Notes: generated by a model not told the origin, from the letters alone. 64,000 nucleotides of DNA from Pseudomonas sp. R28(2017) (GCF_002112505.1 NZ_NEHW01000012.1:1-64000); one strand, 5' to 3'. Numbered from the stretch's first letter, positions 1 to 8,976 are shown. Numbers and translations: made by a program.

Positions 1-99
1 CACGACACGCTGATGCAGCTGCCGCTGTTCCCGTACATGGACATCGAGGTCGACGGCCTGTGCCGCCACCCCTCGTCGATCCACAGCGACGACCGCTGA
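1..99 (+). CDS. catC: muconolactone delta-isomerase CatC, C-terminal end (partial)
   Basis: Only the last 32 codons are inside the window, and the start lies upstream. The peptide runs through LFPYMDIEVDGLCRHPSS and ends HSDDR, which I recognise as the C-terminus of pseudomonad muconolactone isomerase. This small decameric enzyme converts muconolactone to 3-oxoadipate enol-lactone in the catechol branch of the beta-ketoadipate pathway. The stop is followed after 39 bases by catA in the same orientation, which fits the catBCA operon. Identification rests on a short but characteristic tail. Confidence 0.88.
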   Translation, partial: HDTLMQLPLFPYMDIEVDGLCRHPSSIHSDDR

Positions 100-138
100 C
101 CCCAGCCTTTTGCACAAGAACAAGATGAGGTAACCACC

Positions 139-1053
139 ATGACCGTGAAGATTTCCCACACTGCCGATATCCAGAAGTTCTTCGAAGAAGTCGCCGGCTT
201 TGGCAATGACGAAGGCAGCCCGCGCCTGAAACGCATCATCCAGCGGGTGCTGCAGGACACCGCACGCCTGATCGAAGACCTGGAAGTCACCGAGGACGAG
301 TTCTGGCATGCCGTCGACTACCTGAACCGCCTTGGCGGGCGCGGTGAAGCCGGGCTGCTGGTGGCGGGCCTGGGCATCGAGCACTTCCTCGACCTGCTGC
401 AGGATGCCAAGGACGCCGAGGTCGGTTTGACCGGTGGCACACCGCGCACCATCGAAGGCCCGCTGTATGTGGCGGGTGCGCCGCTCGCCCAAGGCGAAGT
501 GCGCATGGACGACGGCAGCGAGGAGGGCGTGGCGACCGTCATGTTCCTCGAGGGCCAGGTGCTCGACCCTCAGGGCCAGCCGCTGGCCGGCGCCATCGTT
601 GACCTGTGGCATGCCAATACGCGTGGCACTTACTCGTTCTTCGATCAGAGCCAGTCCGAGTACAACCTGCGCCGGCGCATCGTCACCGATGCCGAAGGCC
701 GCTACCGCGCCCGCTCCATCGTGCCGTCGGGGTATGGCTGTGACCCGCAGGGCCCGACCCAGGAATGCCTGGACCTGCTCGGCCGCCATGGCCAGCGCCC
801 GGCCCATGTGCACTTCTTCATCTCGGCACCGGGGCACCGCCACCTGACCACGCAGATCAACCTGGCCGGGGACAAGTACCTGTGGGATGACTTTGCCTAT
901 GCCACCCGTGACGGGCTGGTGGGTGAGGTGGTGTTCCATGAAGGGGCTGATGGTCCCCATGCCGAGTTGAAGTTCGACTTCCAGCTGCAGACAGCCCAGG
1001 CCGATGGCGATGAGCAGCGCAGCGGGCGGCCACGAGCCTTGCAAGAGGCCTGA
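139..1053 (+). CDS. catA: catechol 1,2-dioxygenase (intradiol, non-heme Fe3+)
   Basis: This 304-residue protein has the usual length for CatA, which cleaves catechol to cis,cis-muconate. The N-terminal helical dimerisation domain (about 1-100) is followed by the intradiol beta-sandwich. The four iron ligands are readable: Tyr165 in TRGTYSFFD, Tyr199 in PSGYGCDPQGPT, and His223 and His225 in RPAHVHFF. The ATG is preceded by gatgaggtaaccacc, a usable ribosome site. It follows catC closely and probably ends the catBCA transcript; benE and benF lie downstream beyond an inverted REP pair. Cytoplasmic. Confidence 0.96.
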   Translation: MTVKISHTADIQKFFEEVAGFGNDEGSPRLKRIIQRVLQDTARLIEDLEVTEDEFWHAVDYLNRLGGRGEAGLLVAGLGIEHFLDLLQDAKDAEVGLTGGTPRTIEGPLYVAGAPLAQGEVRMDDGSEEGVATVMFLEGQVLDPQGQPLAGAIVDLWHANTRGTYSFFDQSQSEYNLRRRIVTDAEGRYRARSIVPSGYGCDPQGPTQECLDLLGRHGQRPAHVHFFISAPGHRHLTTQINLAGDKYLWDDFAYATRDGLVGEVVFHEGADGPHAELKFDFQLQTAQADGDEQRSGRPRALQEA

Positions 1054-1070
1054 TACACCGCGCTGGTGCC

Positions 1071-1151
1071 TTCGCGGGCAAGCCCGCTCCCACAGAAGTA
1101 TCACAGGTCTGTAAGTGACGCAGTCTCTGTGGGAGCGGGCTTGCCCGCGAA
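1071..1151. repeat. inverted pair of P. putida REP elements (BIME)
   Basis: A REP copy at 1071-1095 (ttcgcgggcaagcccgctcc core) faces an inverted copy at 1127-1151. The pair lies in the 158-bp gap between catA and benE and could form a cruciform in DNA or a stable stem in mRNA, separating expression of the two genes. Confidence 0.9.
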
Positions 1152-1211
1152 GAAAGCAACACAGAACAAGAGCCAGCCACCAAGGCCGGCCGCTGCCTTG
1201 CGAGAAAGCAC

Positions 1212-2411
1212 ATGAAAACCCTGATCAAGGACTGCTCCCTGTCAGCCCTGGTCGCCGGCTGCATCGCGACCCTGATTTCCTACGCCGGCCCGCTGGTGAT
1301 CATCTTCCATGCCGCCGACGCTGCCGGCCTGTCCCACGGCATGCTGTCGTCCTGGGTCTGGGCCGTGTCCATGGGCAGTGCCGTGCTCGGCGCCTTGCTC
1401 AGCCTGCATTACCGGGTGCCGGTGGTGATCGCCTGGTCGATCCCGGGTTCGGCGCTGCTCGTTACCGCCTTGCCCCAACTCGGCCTGGAGCAGGCCGTGG
1501 GTGCGTATCTGGTCGCCAACCTGGTCCTGCTGTTGATCGGCATCAGTGGGGCCTTCGACCGCATCATCGCGCACCTGCCAGGTTCCATTGCGGCCGGCAT
1601 GCAGGCTGGCGTCCTGTTCAGCTTCGGCTCCGAGGTGTTCCGGGCACTGCCGGTGCAGCCACTGCTGGTGCTGGCGATGTTCGCGACCTATGTGCTGATG
1701 CGCAGGCTGCAACCGCGCTACGCCGTGGCTGCAGTGCTGGCTGTCGGCACCATGGTGACCGTGGCCAGTGGTGCCTTTCGCAGCGAAGCGCTGGTGCTGG
1801 AACTGGCCTCGCCACAGTGGATCGCCCCGCAGTTCAGCCTGGCGGCAACCTTCAGCCTGGCACTGCCGATGGTGCTGGTTGCACTGACCGGGCAGTTCAT
1901 GCCGGGCATGGCGGTGTTGCGCAACGCAGGCTACGCCACGCCGGCCAGCCCGCTGATCAGCGCCAGCGCGATGGCCGGTGCGCTGCTCGCGCCGTTCGGT
2001 TGCCATGGCCTGAACCTCGCGGCCGTTACCGCCAGCCTGTGCACCGGCCACGAAGCCCATGAAAACCCGCGCCGGCGCTATGTCGCAGCCGTCGCTGGCA
2101 GCGCGTTGTACCTGCTGCTGGGTATCGCCGGGGCCACCTTGATGTCGCTGTTCGCCGCGTTCCCGGCGGCATTGATCGGGGCGCTGGCCGGCCTTGCCTT
2201 GTACGGGGCCATCAGTGAGGCCCTGGCGCGCAGCCTGGCCGAACCCAGCGAACGCGATGCCGGGCTGTTTACCTTCCTGGTCACCGCTTCGGGGGTGTCC
2301 TTCCTTGGCCTGTCGGCGGCGTTCTGGGGGCTGCTGTTCGGCCTGCTGGCCCATGCGCTGCTGCGGCTGCGTCGCCCGCAACCTCGCGAGGTGCTGCGCC
2401 GTACCCCCTGA
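1212..2411 (+). CDS. benE: BenE-family benzoate:H+ symporter
   Basis: The 399-residue, very hydrophobic protein has about 11-12 predicted membrane spans starting at CSLSALVAGCIATLISYAGP, the typical BenE opening. The segment PFGCHGLNLAAVTASLCTG is the conserved BenE signature. The family (PF03594) imports benzoate across the inner membrane. Its place after catA and 54 bases before an OprD-type porin matches the catA-benE-benF order I remember from P. putida ben clusters. The ATG is preceded by a modest GAGAAAG ribosome site. Confidence 0.9.
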   Translation: MKTLIKDCSLSALVAGCIATLISYAGPLVIIFHAADAAGLSHGMLSSWVWAVSMGSAVLGALLSLHYRVPVVIAWSIPGSALLVTALPQLGLEQAVGAYLVANLVLLLIGISGAFDRIIAHLPGSIAAGMQAGVLFSFGSEVFRALPVQPLLVLAMFATYVLMRRLQPRYAVAAVLAVGTMVTVASGAFRSEALVLELASPQWIAPQFSLAATFSLALPMVLVALTGQFMPGMAVLRNAGYATPASPLISASAMAGALLAPFGCHGLNLAAVTASLCTGHEAHENPRRRYVAAVAGSALYLLLGIAGATLMSLFAAFPAALIGALAGLALYGAISEALARSLAEPSERDAGLFTFLVTASGVSFLGLSAAFWGLLFGLLAHALLRLRRPQPREVLRRTP

Positions 2412-2465
2412 AAACCCGTGTTCCCCGCGCTTTATCCATAAAAACAAGATCAAGAGAGCTTCGGA

Positions 2466-3716
2466 ATGAACCACACCCCCTGCGTCGCCATCGGGCTGAC
2501 CTTGCTCAGCCCCTCCTTGCTCGCCGCCGAAGGCGGCTTCTTCGAGGATGCCAAAGCCAGCCTCAGTGCCCGCAATTACTACTTCAGCCGTGATTTTTCC
2601 GACATCGTCGGGGCCAACCAGCAATCGAAGGCCGAGGAGTGGGCCCAGGGATTCATCCTCGATTTCAAATCCGGCTATACGCCTGGGCCCGTCGGCTTCG
2701 GCATCGATGCCCTGGGCCTGCTTGGCATCAAGCTCGACAGCAGCCCGGACCGGGTCAATACCGGCCTGCTGCCGGTGCACGGTGACGGCCGCGCGGCCGA
2801 CGAGTACAGCCGCATCGCGCCCACCTTCAAGGCCAGGCTGTCGAAAACCGAGCTACGCGTGGGTGAGTTGCAGCCCAACCTGCCGGTGCTGACCTTCAGC
2901 GATATCCGCCTACTGCCGCCGACCTACCAGGGCACCAGCATCAGCTCGGCGGAAATCGACGGGCTCACCGTGCAGGCCGGGCACCTGACCAGCACGCACC
3001 TGCGCAACGAGGGCGGCGACGGCAAGATGAACGCCATGCTCGGCCATGTGCCCCAGCGCCAGGCCGAGAGTGATGCCTTCAACTACGTGGGCGGTGACTA
3101 TGCGTTCAACGCCAACCAGAGCAGCGTCAGCCTCTGGTACGGGCAGCTTGAAGATATCTACCACCAGGGGTTCCTTGGCCTCAAGCACAGCAAGCCGGTG
3201 GGGGACTGGGTGCTGAGCGCCAACCTTGGCTACTTCACCGCTCGCGAGGATGGCGATGCGTTGCTGGGCAGGATCGACAACCAGGCGTTCTTCTCGATGT
3301 TCACCGCCCGGCATGGCGGCCACAGCTTCCACGCCGGCTACCAGGGCATCTATGGCGACAGCCCGTTCCCGCGGGTGTTCGCCAACATCTCGCCGTTGGG
3401 CAACGAAGTGCCGACCTATGAGTTCGCCTATACCGACGAGCGTTCCTACCAGGTGCGCTACGACTACAACTTTGCGGCGATGGGAATGCCTGGGCTGACG
3501 GCGACGGTGCGCTACATCACCGGCAACAACGTCGACACTGGCCAAGGGTTTGAAGGCAAGGATCGCGAGCGTGATCTGGACATTGGCTATGCCGTGCAGA
3601 GCGGGGTGCTCAAGGGGTTGGGCATCAGGGTGCGCAATGCCATGGCGCGGTCCAACTACCGCAGTGATATCGATGAGAACCGGCTGACCCTGGTGTACAC
3701 CTGGCAGTTGTTGTGA
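2466..3716 (+). CDS. benF: OprD-family outer-membrane porin, BenF-like
   Basis: This 416-residue protein begins with a signal peptide (MNHTPCVAIGLTLLSPSLLAA) and continues with EGGFFEDAKASLSARNYYFSRDF, the standard N-terminus of mature OprD/OccK porins. It ends ENRLTLVYTWQLL with an aromatic-rich final beta strand, as expected for an 18-stranded barrel. Such porins pass aromatic carboxylates across the outer membrane. Adjacency to benE implies benzoate as substrate; that specificity is inferred from position. ATG preceded by caagagagcttcgga. Confidence 0.9.
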   Translation: MNHTPCVAIGLTLLSPSLLAAEGGFFEDAKASLSARNYYFSRDFSDIVGANQQSKAEEWAQGFILDFKSGYTPGPVGFGIDALGLLGIKLDSSPDRVNTGLLPVHGDGRAADEYSRIAPTFKARLSKTELRVGELQPNLPVLTFSDIRLLPPTYQGTSISSAEIDGLTVQAGHLTSTHLRNEGGDGKMNAMLGHVPQRQAESDAFNYVGGDYAFNANQSSVSLWYGQLEDIYHQGFLGLKHSKPVGDWVLSANLGYFTAREDGDALLGRIDNQAFFSMFTARHGGHSFHAGYQGIYGDSPFPRVFANISPLGNEVPTYEFAYTDERSYQVRYDYNFAAMGMPGLTATVRYITGNNVDTGQGFEGKDRERDLDIGYAVQSGVLKGLGIRVRNAMARSNYRSDIDENRLTLVYTWQLL

Positions 3717-3726
3717 AGTATCGCCG

Positions 3727-3817
3727 GCCTCTTCGCGGGCTTGCCCGCTCCCACAGGTACTGCGCAGTTCTTCAATATTGCGAAGGCCCTGTGGGAGCGG
3801 GCAAGCCCGCGAAGAGG
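3727..3817. repeat. inverted pair of REP elements downstream of benF
   Basis: Copies at 3727-3756 and 3788-3817 are inverted around a 31-base spacer, starting 11 bases after the benF stop. They probably act as a 3' processing or termination barrier for the ben transcript. Confidence 0.9.
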
Positions 3818-3916
3818 CCGGTGCAGGTGCTTGCTATCTGTTGTCACACTCCAGCATTTGCAACCGCCGGGTTTACAGGGTTAGGTTTCCCCATTGTTCC
3901 ACCAGGAAGCTGACCC

Positions 3917-5002
3917 TTGGACTCGATCACCCAAGCCGTACTTGGCGCCGCCTTGCAAGGCACGGCACTCGGCCGTATCCAGGGCCGCCGCTCGCTCATC
4001 TATGGCGCCGCACTGGGCACCGTACCCGACCTCGACGTGGTCATCCGCTACGCCGACCCGGTGTCGCAGATGACCTATCATCGCGGCTTTTCCCATTCGA
4101 TCTTCGTCCTCACCGGGCTGGCCTTGCTGCTGGCCTGGCTGGTCAATGGCCTGGCCCGAACGCGATGGCCCGACAAGGGTTACACGTTTCCCCGGCTGTT
4201 CCTGGCGTTCTGGCTGGTGCTGGTGACCCACCCCATCCTCGATGCATTCACGGTCTATGGCACCCAGCTGTTCTGGCCGCTGCCCTTCACCCCGCTGAGC
4301 TGGGCGGCAGTGTTCATCATCGATCCGGTGTATACCGTGCCGCTGCTGGTGGCGGTTATCTACGCCGCATTCAGGGGCATTCAGGGAAGGGCGATACGGT
4401 TGTTGAGCCTGGCTCTGCTGTTCAGCACGGCCTATCTGGGCTTCGGCCTGGCCGGTCGCATGGCTGCCGAACAGCGCCTGCAGGCAGCACTCGATGCGCA
4501 GGGCATCGTGGTGACGCAGGTGCGTGCAGTGCCGATGGCCTTCAACAGCCTGGTCTGGCGGGTGCTGGCGAAGACCCCGGACGGCGACTACTACGAAGGC
4601 ATCAGCAGCGTTTTCGACCGCGAAGCGCCGGAAATGCAGCGGCTGCCGTTGAACCTGGACGCGGCGAAGCCATTGGCCGGTTCTGCGTTGCTCCAGCGCT
4701 TGCGCTGGTTCACCGACGACTGGTTGCGCTATGACCAGATCGGTGATGCGCTGGTGGTCACTGACCTGCGCATGGGCATCCCCGGCAATTACACCTTCCG
4801 CTTCAACATGGCCCACCGCGACAGCCAGGGCTACTGGATCGTCGACCGGCCGAGCATGTGGAGAAGCGCCGGCGCGGGCTCGATGTTCAGCAGCGCTGAC
4901 CTGGCACTGATCTGGCGGCGCATCCTCGACCAGCAACCACCGTTGCCACTGGCAGCCTGGACCCGCAAATACCTCGGGCAGGCCAGCGAGCCAGGGCACT
5001 AG
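3917..5002 (+). CDS. YdjM/DUF457-type metal-dependent membrane hydrolase
   Basis: The 361-residue protein opens MDSITQAVLGAALQGTALG and contains DLDVVIRYADPVSQMTYHRGFSHSIF, the Asp- and His-rich pattern of the LexA-binding, inner-membrane-associated putative metal-dependent hydrolases (YdjM, DUF457). Four or five hydrophobic segments lie in the first 180 residues, followed by a soluble C-terminal domain. I start it at the TTG at 3917 because AGGAAG sits 8 bases upstream and the reading frame there gives the family N-terminus. The next gene begins 3 bases after the stop, so the two are probably co-transcribed. Substrate unknown. Confidence 0.8.
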   Translation: MDSITQAVLGAALQGTALGRIQGRRSLIYGAALGTVPDLDVVIRYADPVSQMTYHRGFSHSIFVLTGLALLLAWLVNGLARTRWPDKGYTFPRLFLAFWLVLVTHPILDAFTVYGTQLFWPLPFTPLSWAAVFIIDPVYTVPLLVAVIYAAFRGIQGRAIRLLSLALLFSTAYLGFGLAGRMAAEQRLQAALDAQGIVVTQVRAVPMAFNSLVWRVLAKTPDGDYYEGISSVFDREAPEMQRLPLNLDAAKPLAGSALLQRLRWFTDDWLRYDQIGDALVVTDLRMGIPGNYTFRFNMAHRDSQGYWIVDRPSMWRSAGAGSMFSSADLALIWRRILDQQPPLPLAAWTRKYLGQASEPGH

Positions 5003-5005
5003 CGC

Positions 5006-5680
5006 GTGCGCTCGGCGGGGCTGGACCTGGTCAAGTGGGTGGCGATCGTGACCATGGTCGCCGACCATGTGCGGTACATCTGGCCCCAGGCGCAAGGCCT
5101 GTTCATCGTTGGCCGGTTCGCGTTCCCCTTGTTCTGCCTGGCCATGGCGGTCAACGTCGCCCGTGCTGGCAACATCAACCTGCGCTACCTCGGCTGGATG
5201 CTGGCGTTCGCCATACTCTCCGAAGCACCTTATCGCTGGCTGGACCCCGACTCGCAGACCTTCAGCATCATTCCTACGCTGAGCTTGGGGCTGCTGGTTG
5301 CATGGGGTGTGCAATATCAGCAGGCCGGGCTGCGCCTGGTCGGGCTCGCAGCCGTATTGCTAGGTGCAGGCTACAGCGAGCGCTTGATGTACGGACTGCC
5401 CGGTGTGTTGCTACCGGCCGGCTGGTTGCTGGCACGTCGGCTGGGTGGGCTGAACTGGTTGCTGCCGTGCCTGCTCGCCGTGGCGGGCAACCTGACCAAC
5501 AGCTGGCTGCGCGAACATCTCGGGGCCCCGATGACCGTGCTCACCATGGCTGCTGCGGCGCTGGCGATTCCCGTGGGCTGCTTGCTGCTGCGGGTCGCGC
5601 ACTGGCCGGTGCCGGCGGTGCGGCGTTGGGGCTACCTGTTCTACCCTGTGCACCTGTTGCTCATCAAAGTCCTTGTCTGA
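5006..5680 (+). CDS. TraX-family integral membrane protein
   Basis: The 224-residue protein starts with GTG and reads LDLVKWVAIVTMVADHVRY, the opening motif of the TraX family (PF05857). It has about eight hydrophobic spans. F-plasmid TraX N-acetylates pilin, but chromosomal members in pseudomonads are generally unlinked to conjugation and no transfer genes occur here, so the chromosomal role is unknown. It lies 3 bases after the YdjM-like gene and is likely translationally coupled to it. No clear Shine-Dalgarno precedes the GTG. Confidence 0.8.
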   Translation: MRSAGLDLVKWVAIVTMVADHVRYIWPQAQGLFIVGRFAFPLFCLAMAVNVARAGNINLRYLGWMLAFAILSEAPYRWLDPDSQTFSIIPTLSLGLLVAWGVQYQQAGLRLVGLAAVLLGAGYSERLMYGLPGVLLPAGWLLARRLGGLNWLLPCLLAVAGNLTNSWLREHLGAPMTVLTMAAAALAIPVGCLLLRVAHWPVPAVRRWGYLFYPVHLLLIKVLV

Positions 5681-5743
5681 GCCCTTGCAATGGCGCCGAT
5701 CGCACCCATCTAAGCGGGTCTTCCGTACCCGCAGGAGCCCACC

Positions 5744-6655
5744 ATGGAACCCAACCGCTTCGGCGACATCGCCGCCTTCGTCAGTGCCGTGAAGGCCGGC
5801 AGCTTCACCGCAGCGGCGGCCAGCCTTGGCCTGACGCGCTCGGCGGTGGGCAAGAGCATCGCCCGGCTGGAAGCGCGCATGGCGGTGCGCCTGCTCAACC
5901 GCACCACGCGCAAGTTGAGCCTGACCGACGAGGGCCTGGTGGCTTATGAGCGCTGGCGGCAGATCCTCGATGACCTGGACGAGGTGGAAAGCACCATGGC
6001 CCAGCGCCGTGGCAAACCCACCGGAACCCTGCGCCTGACCGCGCCGCTGTCGCTCGGCCAGCGCCATGTGCTGCCGATTCTCGACCAGTACCTCAAGCAA
6101 TGGCCCGAGCTGCGCGCTGATATCCGTTTCACCGACCGCTTCGTCGACCTGGTCGAGGAGGGCGTCGACGTCGCCGTGCGCATCGGCGCACCCAAGGAAG
6201 ATTCGCAACTGTTGACCCGTACTGTCGCCTGGCAGCAGTTCGTCACCTGCGCCTCGCCCGGGTACCTCAGCCAGCACGGCGTGCCGCAGGTACCCGCGGA
6301 CCTTTACGGGCATGACAAGATCGCCTTCCTTGCTGGCGAGAAGTCGATGCCCTGGCGCTTCCACACCGCCGAAGGGCTGCACCTGTGCGAAGAGCCCGGG
6401 CGGCTGAACATCGACAGTTCCGAGGCGATGCTCGATGGCGCGCGGGCCGGCTTCGGCCTGATTCATCTGCCGACCTACATCACCGGCGACGACTTGCGGG
6501 CCGGTACCTTGGTGGAAGTGCTGCACGACTACCGCCCGCCAGCAGACCCGATCCGCGTGGTCTACCCGAGCAAGCGGCACCTGTCGCCACGGGTGCGCGG
6601 CTTCATCGACCTGCTGGTGGCGACTTGGGAGCAGGGCGTGCCCTGGGAGGGCTGA
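5744..6655 (+). CDS. LysR-family transcriptional regulator
   Basis: The 303-residue protein has an N-terminal winged helix-turn-helix (about residues 6-65: FGDIAAFVSAVKAGSFTAAAASLGLTRSAVGKSI spans the recognition helix region) and a LysR substrate-binding domain (about 90-295). ATG preceded by GCAGGAGCCCACC. It lies 100 bases upstream of, and on the same strand as, a flavin-dependent monooxygenase, which it may control; the effector is not readable from sequence. Confidence 0.9.
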   Translation: MEPNRFGDIAAFVSAVKAGSFTAAAASLGLTRSAVGKSIARLEARMAVRLLNRTTRKLSLTDEGLVAYERWRQILDDLDEVESTMAQRRGKPTGTLRLTAPLSLGQRHVLPILDQYLKQWPELRADIRFTDRFVDLVEEGVDVAVRIGAPKEDSQLLTRTVAWQQFVTCASPGYLSQHGVPQVPADLYGHDKIAFLAGEKSMPWRFHTAEGLHLCEEPGRLNIDSSEAMLDGARAGFGLIHLPTYITGDDLRAGTLVEVLHDYRPPADPIRVVYPSKRHLSPRVRGFIDLLVATWEQGVPWEG

Positions 6656-6754
6656 TTGGGGACTGCCAGGCCCGTATATGGGGCCTGAGTTCGGGTTTAT
6701 CCCTGGCCAAGCAGCGCAGACACTGGCGTCACTGATAATCCCTCTGGAGAACCC

Positions 6755-7735
6755 ATGACTGCCTTGTCCGTTCTGGATCTGGTCATGATTGGCGAAGGCA
6801 AGACCTTCGCCGACGCGATCGAAGAATCCCGCCAGCTGGCTCGCCACGTCGAGCAGCATGACTACCGCCGCTACTGGATCGCCGAGCACCACGACATGCC
6901 CGGCATCGGTTCGGCCGCCACCTCGCTGGTGATCAACGAAATCGCCAATGCCACGAAGCACATCCGCGTCGGTGCCGGCGGCATCATGCTGCCCAACCAT
7001 GCGCCGTTGGTGGTCGCCGAGCAGTTCGGCACCCTCGACACGCTGCATCCGGGGCGCATCGACCTGGGCCTGGGGCGTGCGCCCGGTACCTCGGGGCCCA
7101 CCGTTCGCGCCTTGCGCGGTGCCGCGCCGGAGCGTGATTTCAGCCAGGACATCGCCGAACTGCGCGATTACCTGGCCGACAACGGCAAGCGTCAGGTCCG
7201 CGGTGTGCCGGGCGCGCACCCGGTGCCGGTGTGGATCCTCGGCTCCAGCCTCTTCGGTGCCGACCTGGCGGCCAAACTGGGGCTGCCGTATGCCTTTGCC
7301 TCGCATTTCGCACCGCGTTACCTGCTGCAGGCGATTGCCCATTATCGGGCGAACTTCCAGCCTTCCGCGCAACTGGCCAAGCCGTATGTGATGGTGGGCG
7401 TGAACCTGTTCGCCGCCGACAGCGATGCCGAAGCCGATTACCAGGCCAGCTCGCACCGCAAGTGGATGCTGGACCTGCACGTCGGGCGCTTCGGCTTGCT
7501 GCCCAAGCCGCAGGAAGGGTATGTGCAGAGCTTGCCCGGGCATGAGCGGGCGGTACTGGAGCAGGTGATGGCCTGTTCTGTTGCCGGTGGGCCGGAGCGG
7601 GTGCGGGAAGGGCTGCGGTCGCTGATCGAGCAGACCGGGGCGGATGAGCTGATGATCGACTGCCGGATCCATGATCCGTTGGCGCGGTTGCGCTCGCATG
7701 CTTATGCGGCGCGGGCTCTGGCTGAATTGAGTTAA
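6755..7735 (+). CDS. LLM-class (luciferase-like) flavin-dependent oxidoreductase
   Basis: The 326-residue protein reads LSVLDLVMIGEGKTFADAIEESRQLARHVE, then YWIAEHHDMPGIGSAATS, the characteristic bacterial luciferase-like TIM-barrel pattern (MsnO8-type subgroup). LDLGLGRAPGT is the flavin/substrate loop typical of this subgroup. Such enzymes use FMNH2 supplied by a partner reductase; no obvious flavin reductase is adjacent, although an old-yellow-enzyme gene follows on the opposite strand. Ribosome site ctGGAGAaccc. Substrate unknown. Confidence 0.88.
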   Translation: MTALSVLDLVMIGEGKTFADAIEESRQLARHVEQHDYRRYWIAEHHDMPGIGSAATSLVINEIANATKHIRVGAGGIMLPNHAPLVVAEQFGTLDTLHPGRIDLGLGRAPGTSGPTVRALRGAAPERDFSQDIAELRDYLADNGKRQVRGVPGAHPVPVWILGSSLFGADLAAKLGLPYAFASHFAPRYLLQAIAHYRANFQPSAQLAKPYVMVGVNLFAADSDAEADYQASSHRKWMLDLHVGRFGLLPKPQEGYVQSLPGHERAVLEQVMACSVAGGPERVREGLRSLIEQTGADELMIDCRIHDPLARLRSHAYAARALAELS

Positions 7736-7742
7736 ACCTCAC

Positions 7743-7838
7743 TGGCCCCTTCGCGGGCAAGCCCGCTCCCACAGGTATCGCACAACGCTTGAACTTTGTG
7801 CGATACCTGTGGGAGCGGGCTTGCCCGCGAAGGGGCCA
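7743..7838. repeat. REP inverted pair forming a perfect 43-bp inverted repeat
   Basis: The arms 7743-7785 and 7796-7838 are exact reverse complements over 43 bases with a 10-base loop (cgcttgaact). Each arm holds a full REP element plus about ten further bases (ggtatcgcacaa) beyond the REP core. It lies immediately after the monooxygenase stop. Confidence 0.95.
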
Positions 7839-7851
7839 TGGCGATAAATAA

Positions 7852-7874
7852 GGGAGCCTTGTGGCTCCCCTTTT
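7852..7874 (+). terminator. intrinsic terminator between convergent genes
   Basis: GGGAGCC (7852-7858), loop TTGT, GGCTCCC (7863-7869), then C and TTTT. It lies 117 bases after the monooxygenase stop and 5 bases before the 3' end of the convergent old-yellow-enzyme gene. The opposite strand also forms the stem, but with a poorer U tract. Confidence 0.65.
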
Positions 7875-7878
7875 CGCT

Positions 7879-8976
7879 TCAGGCCTGCTTCAGGAACGGA
7901 TAATCCGTATACCCCTCAGGCCCATTGGCATAGTCGAACTGCGTACGATGCTCGTTCAACGGCGCTTGCAGCCGCAGCCGCTCCACCAGGTCCGGGTTGG
8001 CGATGTAGCTGCGCCCGAACGCCACGGCATCGATCAGGCCACGCCCGATCAGGTCTTCGCCTTTCTCGGCGGTATAGGCACCTGCAGCGATGATCACGCC
8101 CGGGTACGCCGCACGAATCTGCTCACGGAATGCGTCCCGCAGTGGCTTGCCACCCGCCCAGTCCGGCTCGGACAGGTGCAGGTAGGCGAGGTTGCGCTTG
8201 GCCAGTTCCTTGATCAGGTACAAGCCAGCGGCTTCCTGGTCTTCGCCGTTGTCCACGCCATTGAAGCCACCCAGCGGGAACACGCGGATGCCGATGCGCT
8301 CGGCGCTCCAGTTGGCGATCGCCGCGTCCACCGCATCGAGCACGATACGCGCACGGTTTTCCACGCTGCCGCCGTAACGGTCTTCACGCTGGTTGGCGCT
8401 TGGGGTGAGGAACTGGTGCAGCAGGTAGCCGTGGGCAGCATGCAGCTCGATGAAGTCGAAACCGGCCTCGCGGGCGTTGGCGGCGGCCTGGCCGAAATCG
8501 GCAACGATCGCGGCAATCTCGTCTTCGCTCAGGGCGCGGGGTGCGGAGGTCTCCACCCGCATCAGGTTGCCTTGTTCATCACGCAGGGTGGTGCGGGCAT
8601 TGGCTGGCAGGGCGGATGGCGCGACCGGTGCCTGGCCATCCGGCTGCAGCGAGGTGTGCGATACGCGGCCGGTGTGCCAGACCTGCACGGCGCTGTGACC
8701 GCCTGCGGCGTGAATGCCTTGGTTCACGACTTGCCAGGCGGCGATCTGCTCGGCGCTGTGGATACCAGGCGAGCCGGAGTAGCCCTTGGCCTGGAAGGAG
8801 ATCTGCGTGGCTTCGGTGATGATCAGGCCGGCGCTGGCGCGCTGGCGGTAGTACTCGGCCATCATCGGCGTTGGCACGTCGCCAGGTTCGAGGCTGCGCA
8901 GACGGGTGAGCGGGGCCATGAACACGCGGTTGGGCAGGGTCAAGGGGCCGATCTGCAGGGGTTGCAAGAGTTTCAT
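7879..8976 (-). CDS. old yellow enzyme family alkene/xenobiotic reductase (NemA-like)
   Basis: The 365-residue protein begins MKLLQPLQIGPLTLPNRVFMAPLTRLRS and contains HAAHGYLLHQFLTPSANQ followed by REDRYGGS, the FMN and substrate-binding signature of OYE/NemA/XenB-type ene-reductases. It should be an FMN-dependent NAD(P)H reductase of activated alkenes, nitroesters or N-ethylmaleimide-like electrophiles. The start was chosen at 8976 because TCTGGAG lies just upstream and the family N-terminus begins there; extension further upstream would read through REP DNA. No NemR-type repressor is adjacent. Confidence 0.92.
   Translation of the reverse strand: MKLLQPLQIGPLTLPNRVFMAPLTRLRSLEPGDVPTPMMAEYYRQRASAGLIITEATQISFQAKGYSGSPGIHSAEQIAAWQVVNQGIHAAGGHSAVQVWHTGRVSHTSLQPDGQAPVAPSALPANARTTLRDEQGNLMRVETSAPRALSEDEIAAIVADFGQAAANAREAGFDFIELHAAHGYLLHQFLTPSANQREDRYGGSVENRARIVLDAVDAAIANWSAERIGIRVFPLGGFNGVDNGEDQEAAGLYLIKELAKRNLAYLHLSEPDWAGGKPLRDAFREQIRAAYPGVIIAAGAYTAEKGEDLIGRGLIDAVAFGRSYIANPDLVERLRLQAPLNEHRTQFDYANGPEGYTDYPFLKQA

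Noticed and set aside
1242..2780. Long minus-strand frame antisense to benE/benF
   Set aside because: Rich in Gln, His, Arg and Gly, with no domain and no ribosome site; it is the usual antisense shadow of high-GC coding DNA. The same applies to the long frames opposite the multicopper oxidase, the PQQ dehydrogenase, galA and the MFS genes.
5006..5680. TraX-like gene as evidence of a conjugative element
   Set aside because: No other transfer, relaxase or plasmid genes are present; chromosomal TraX-family proteins are common.
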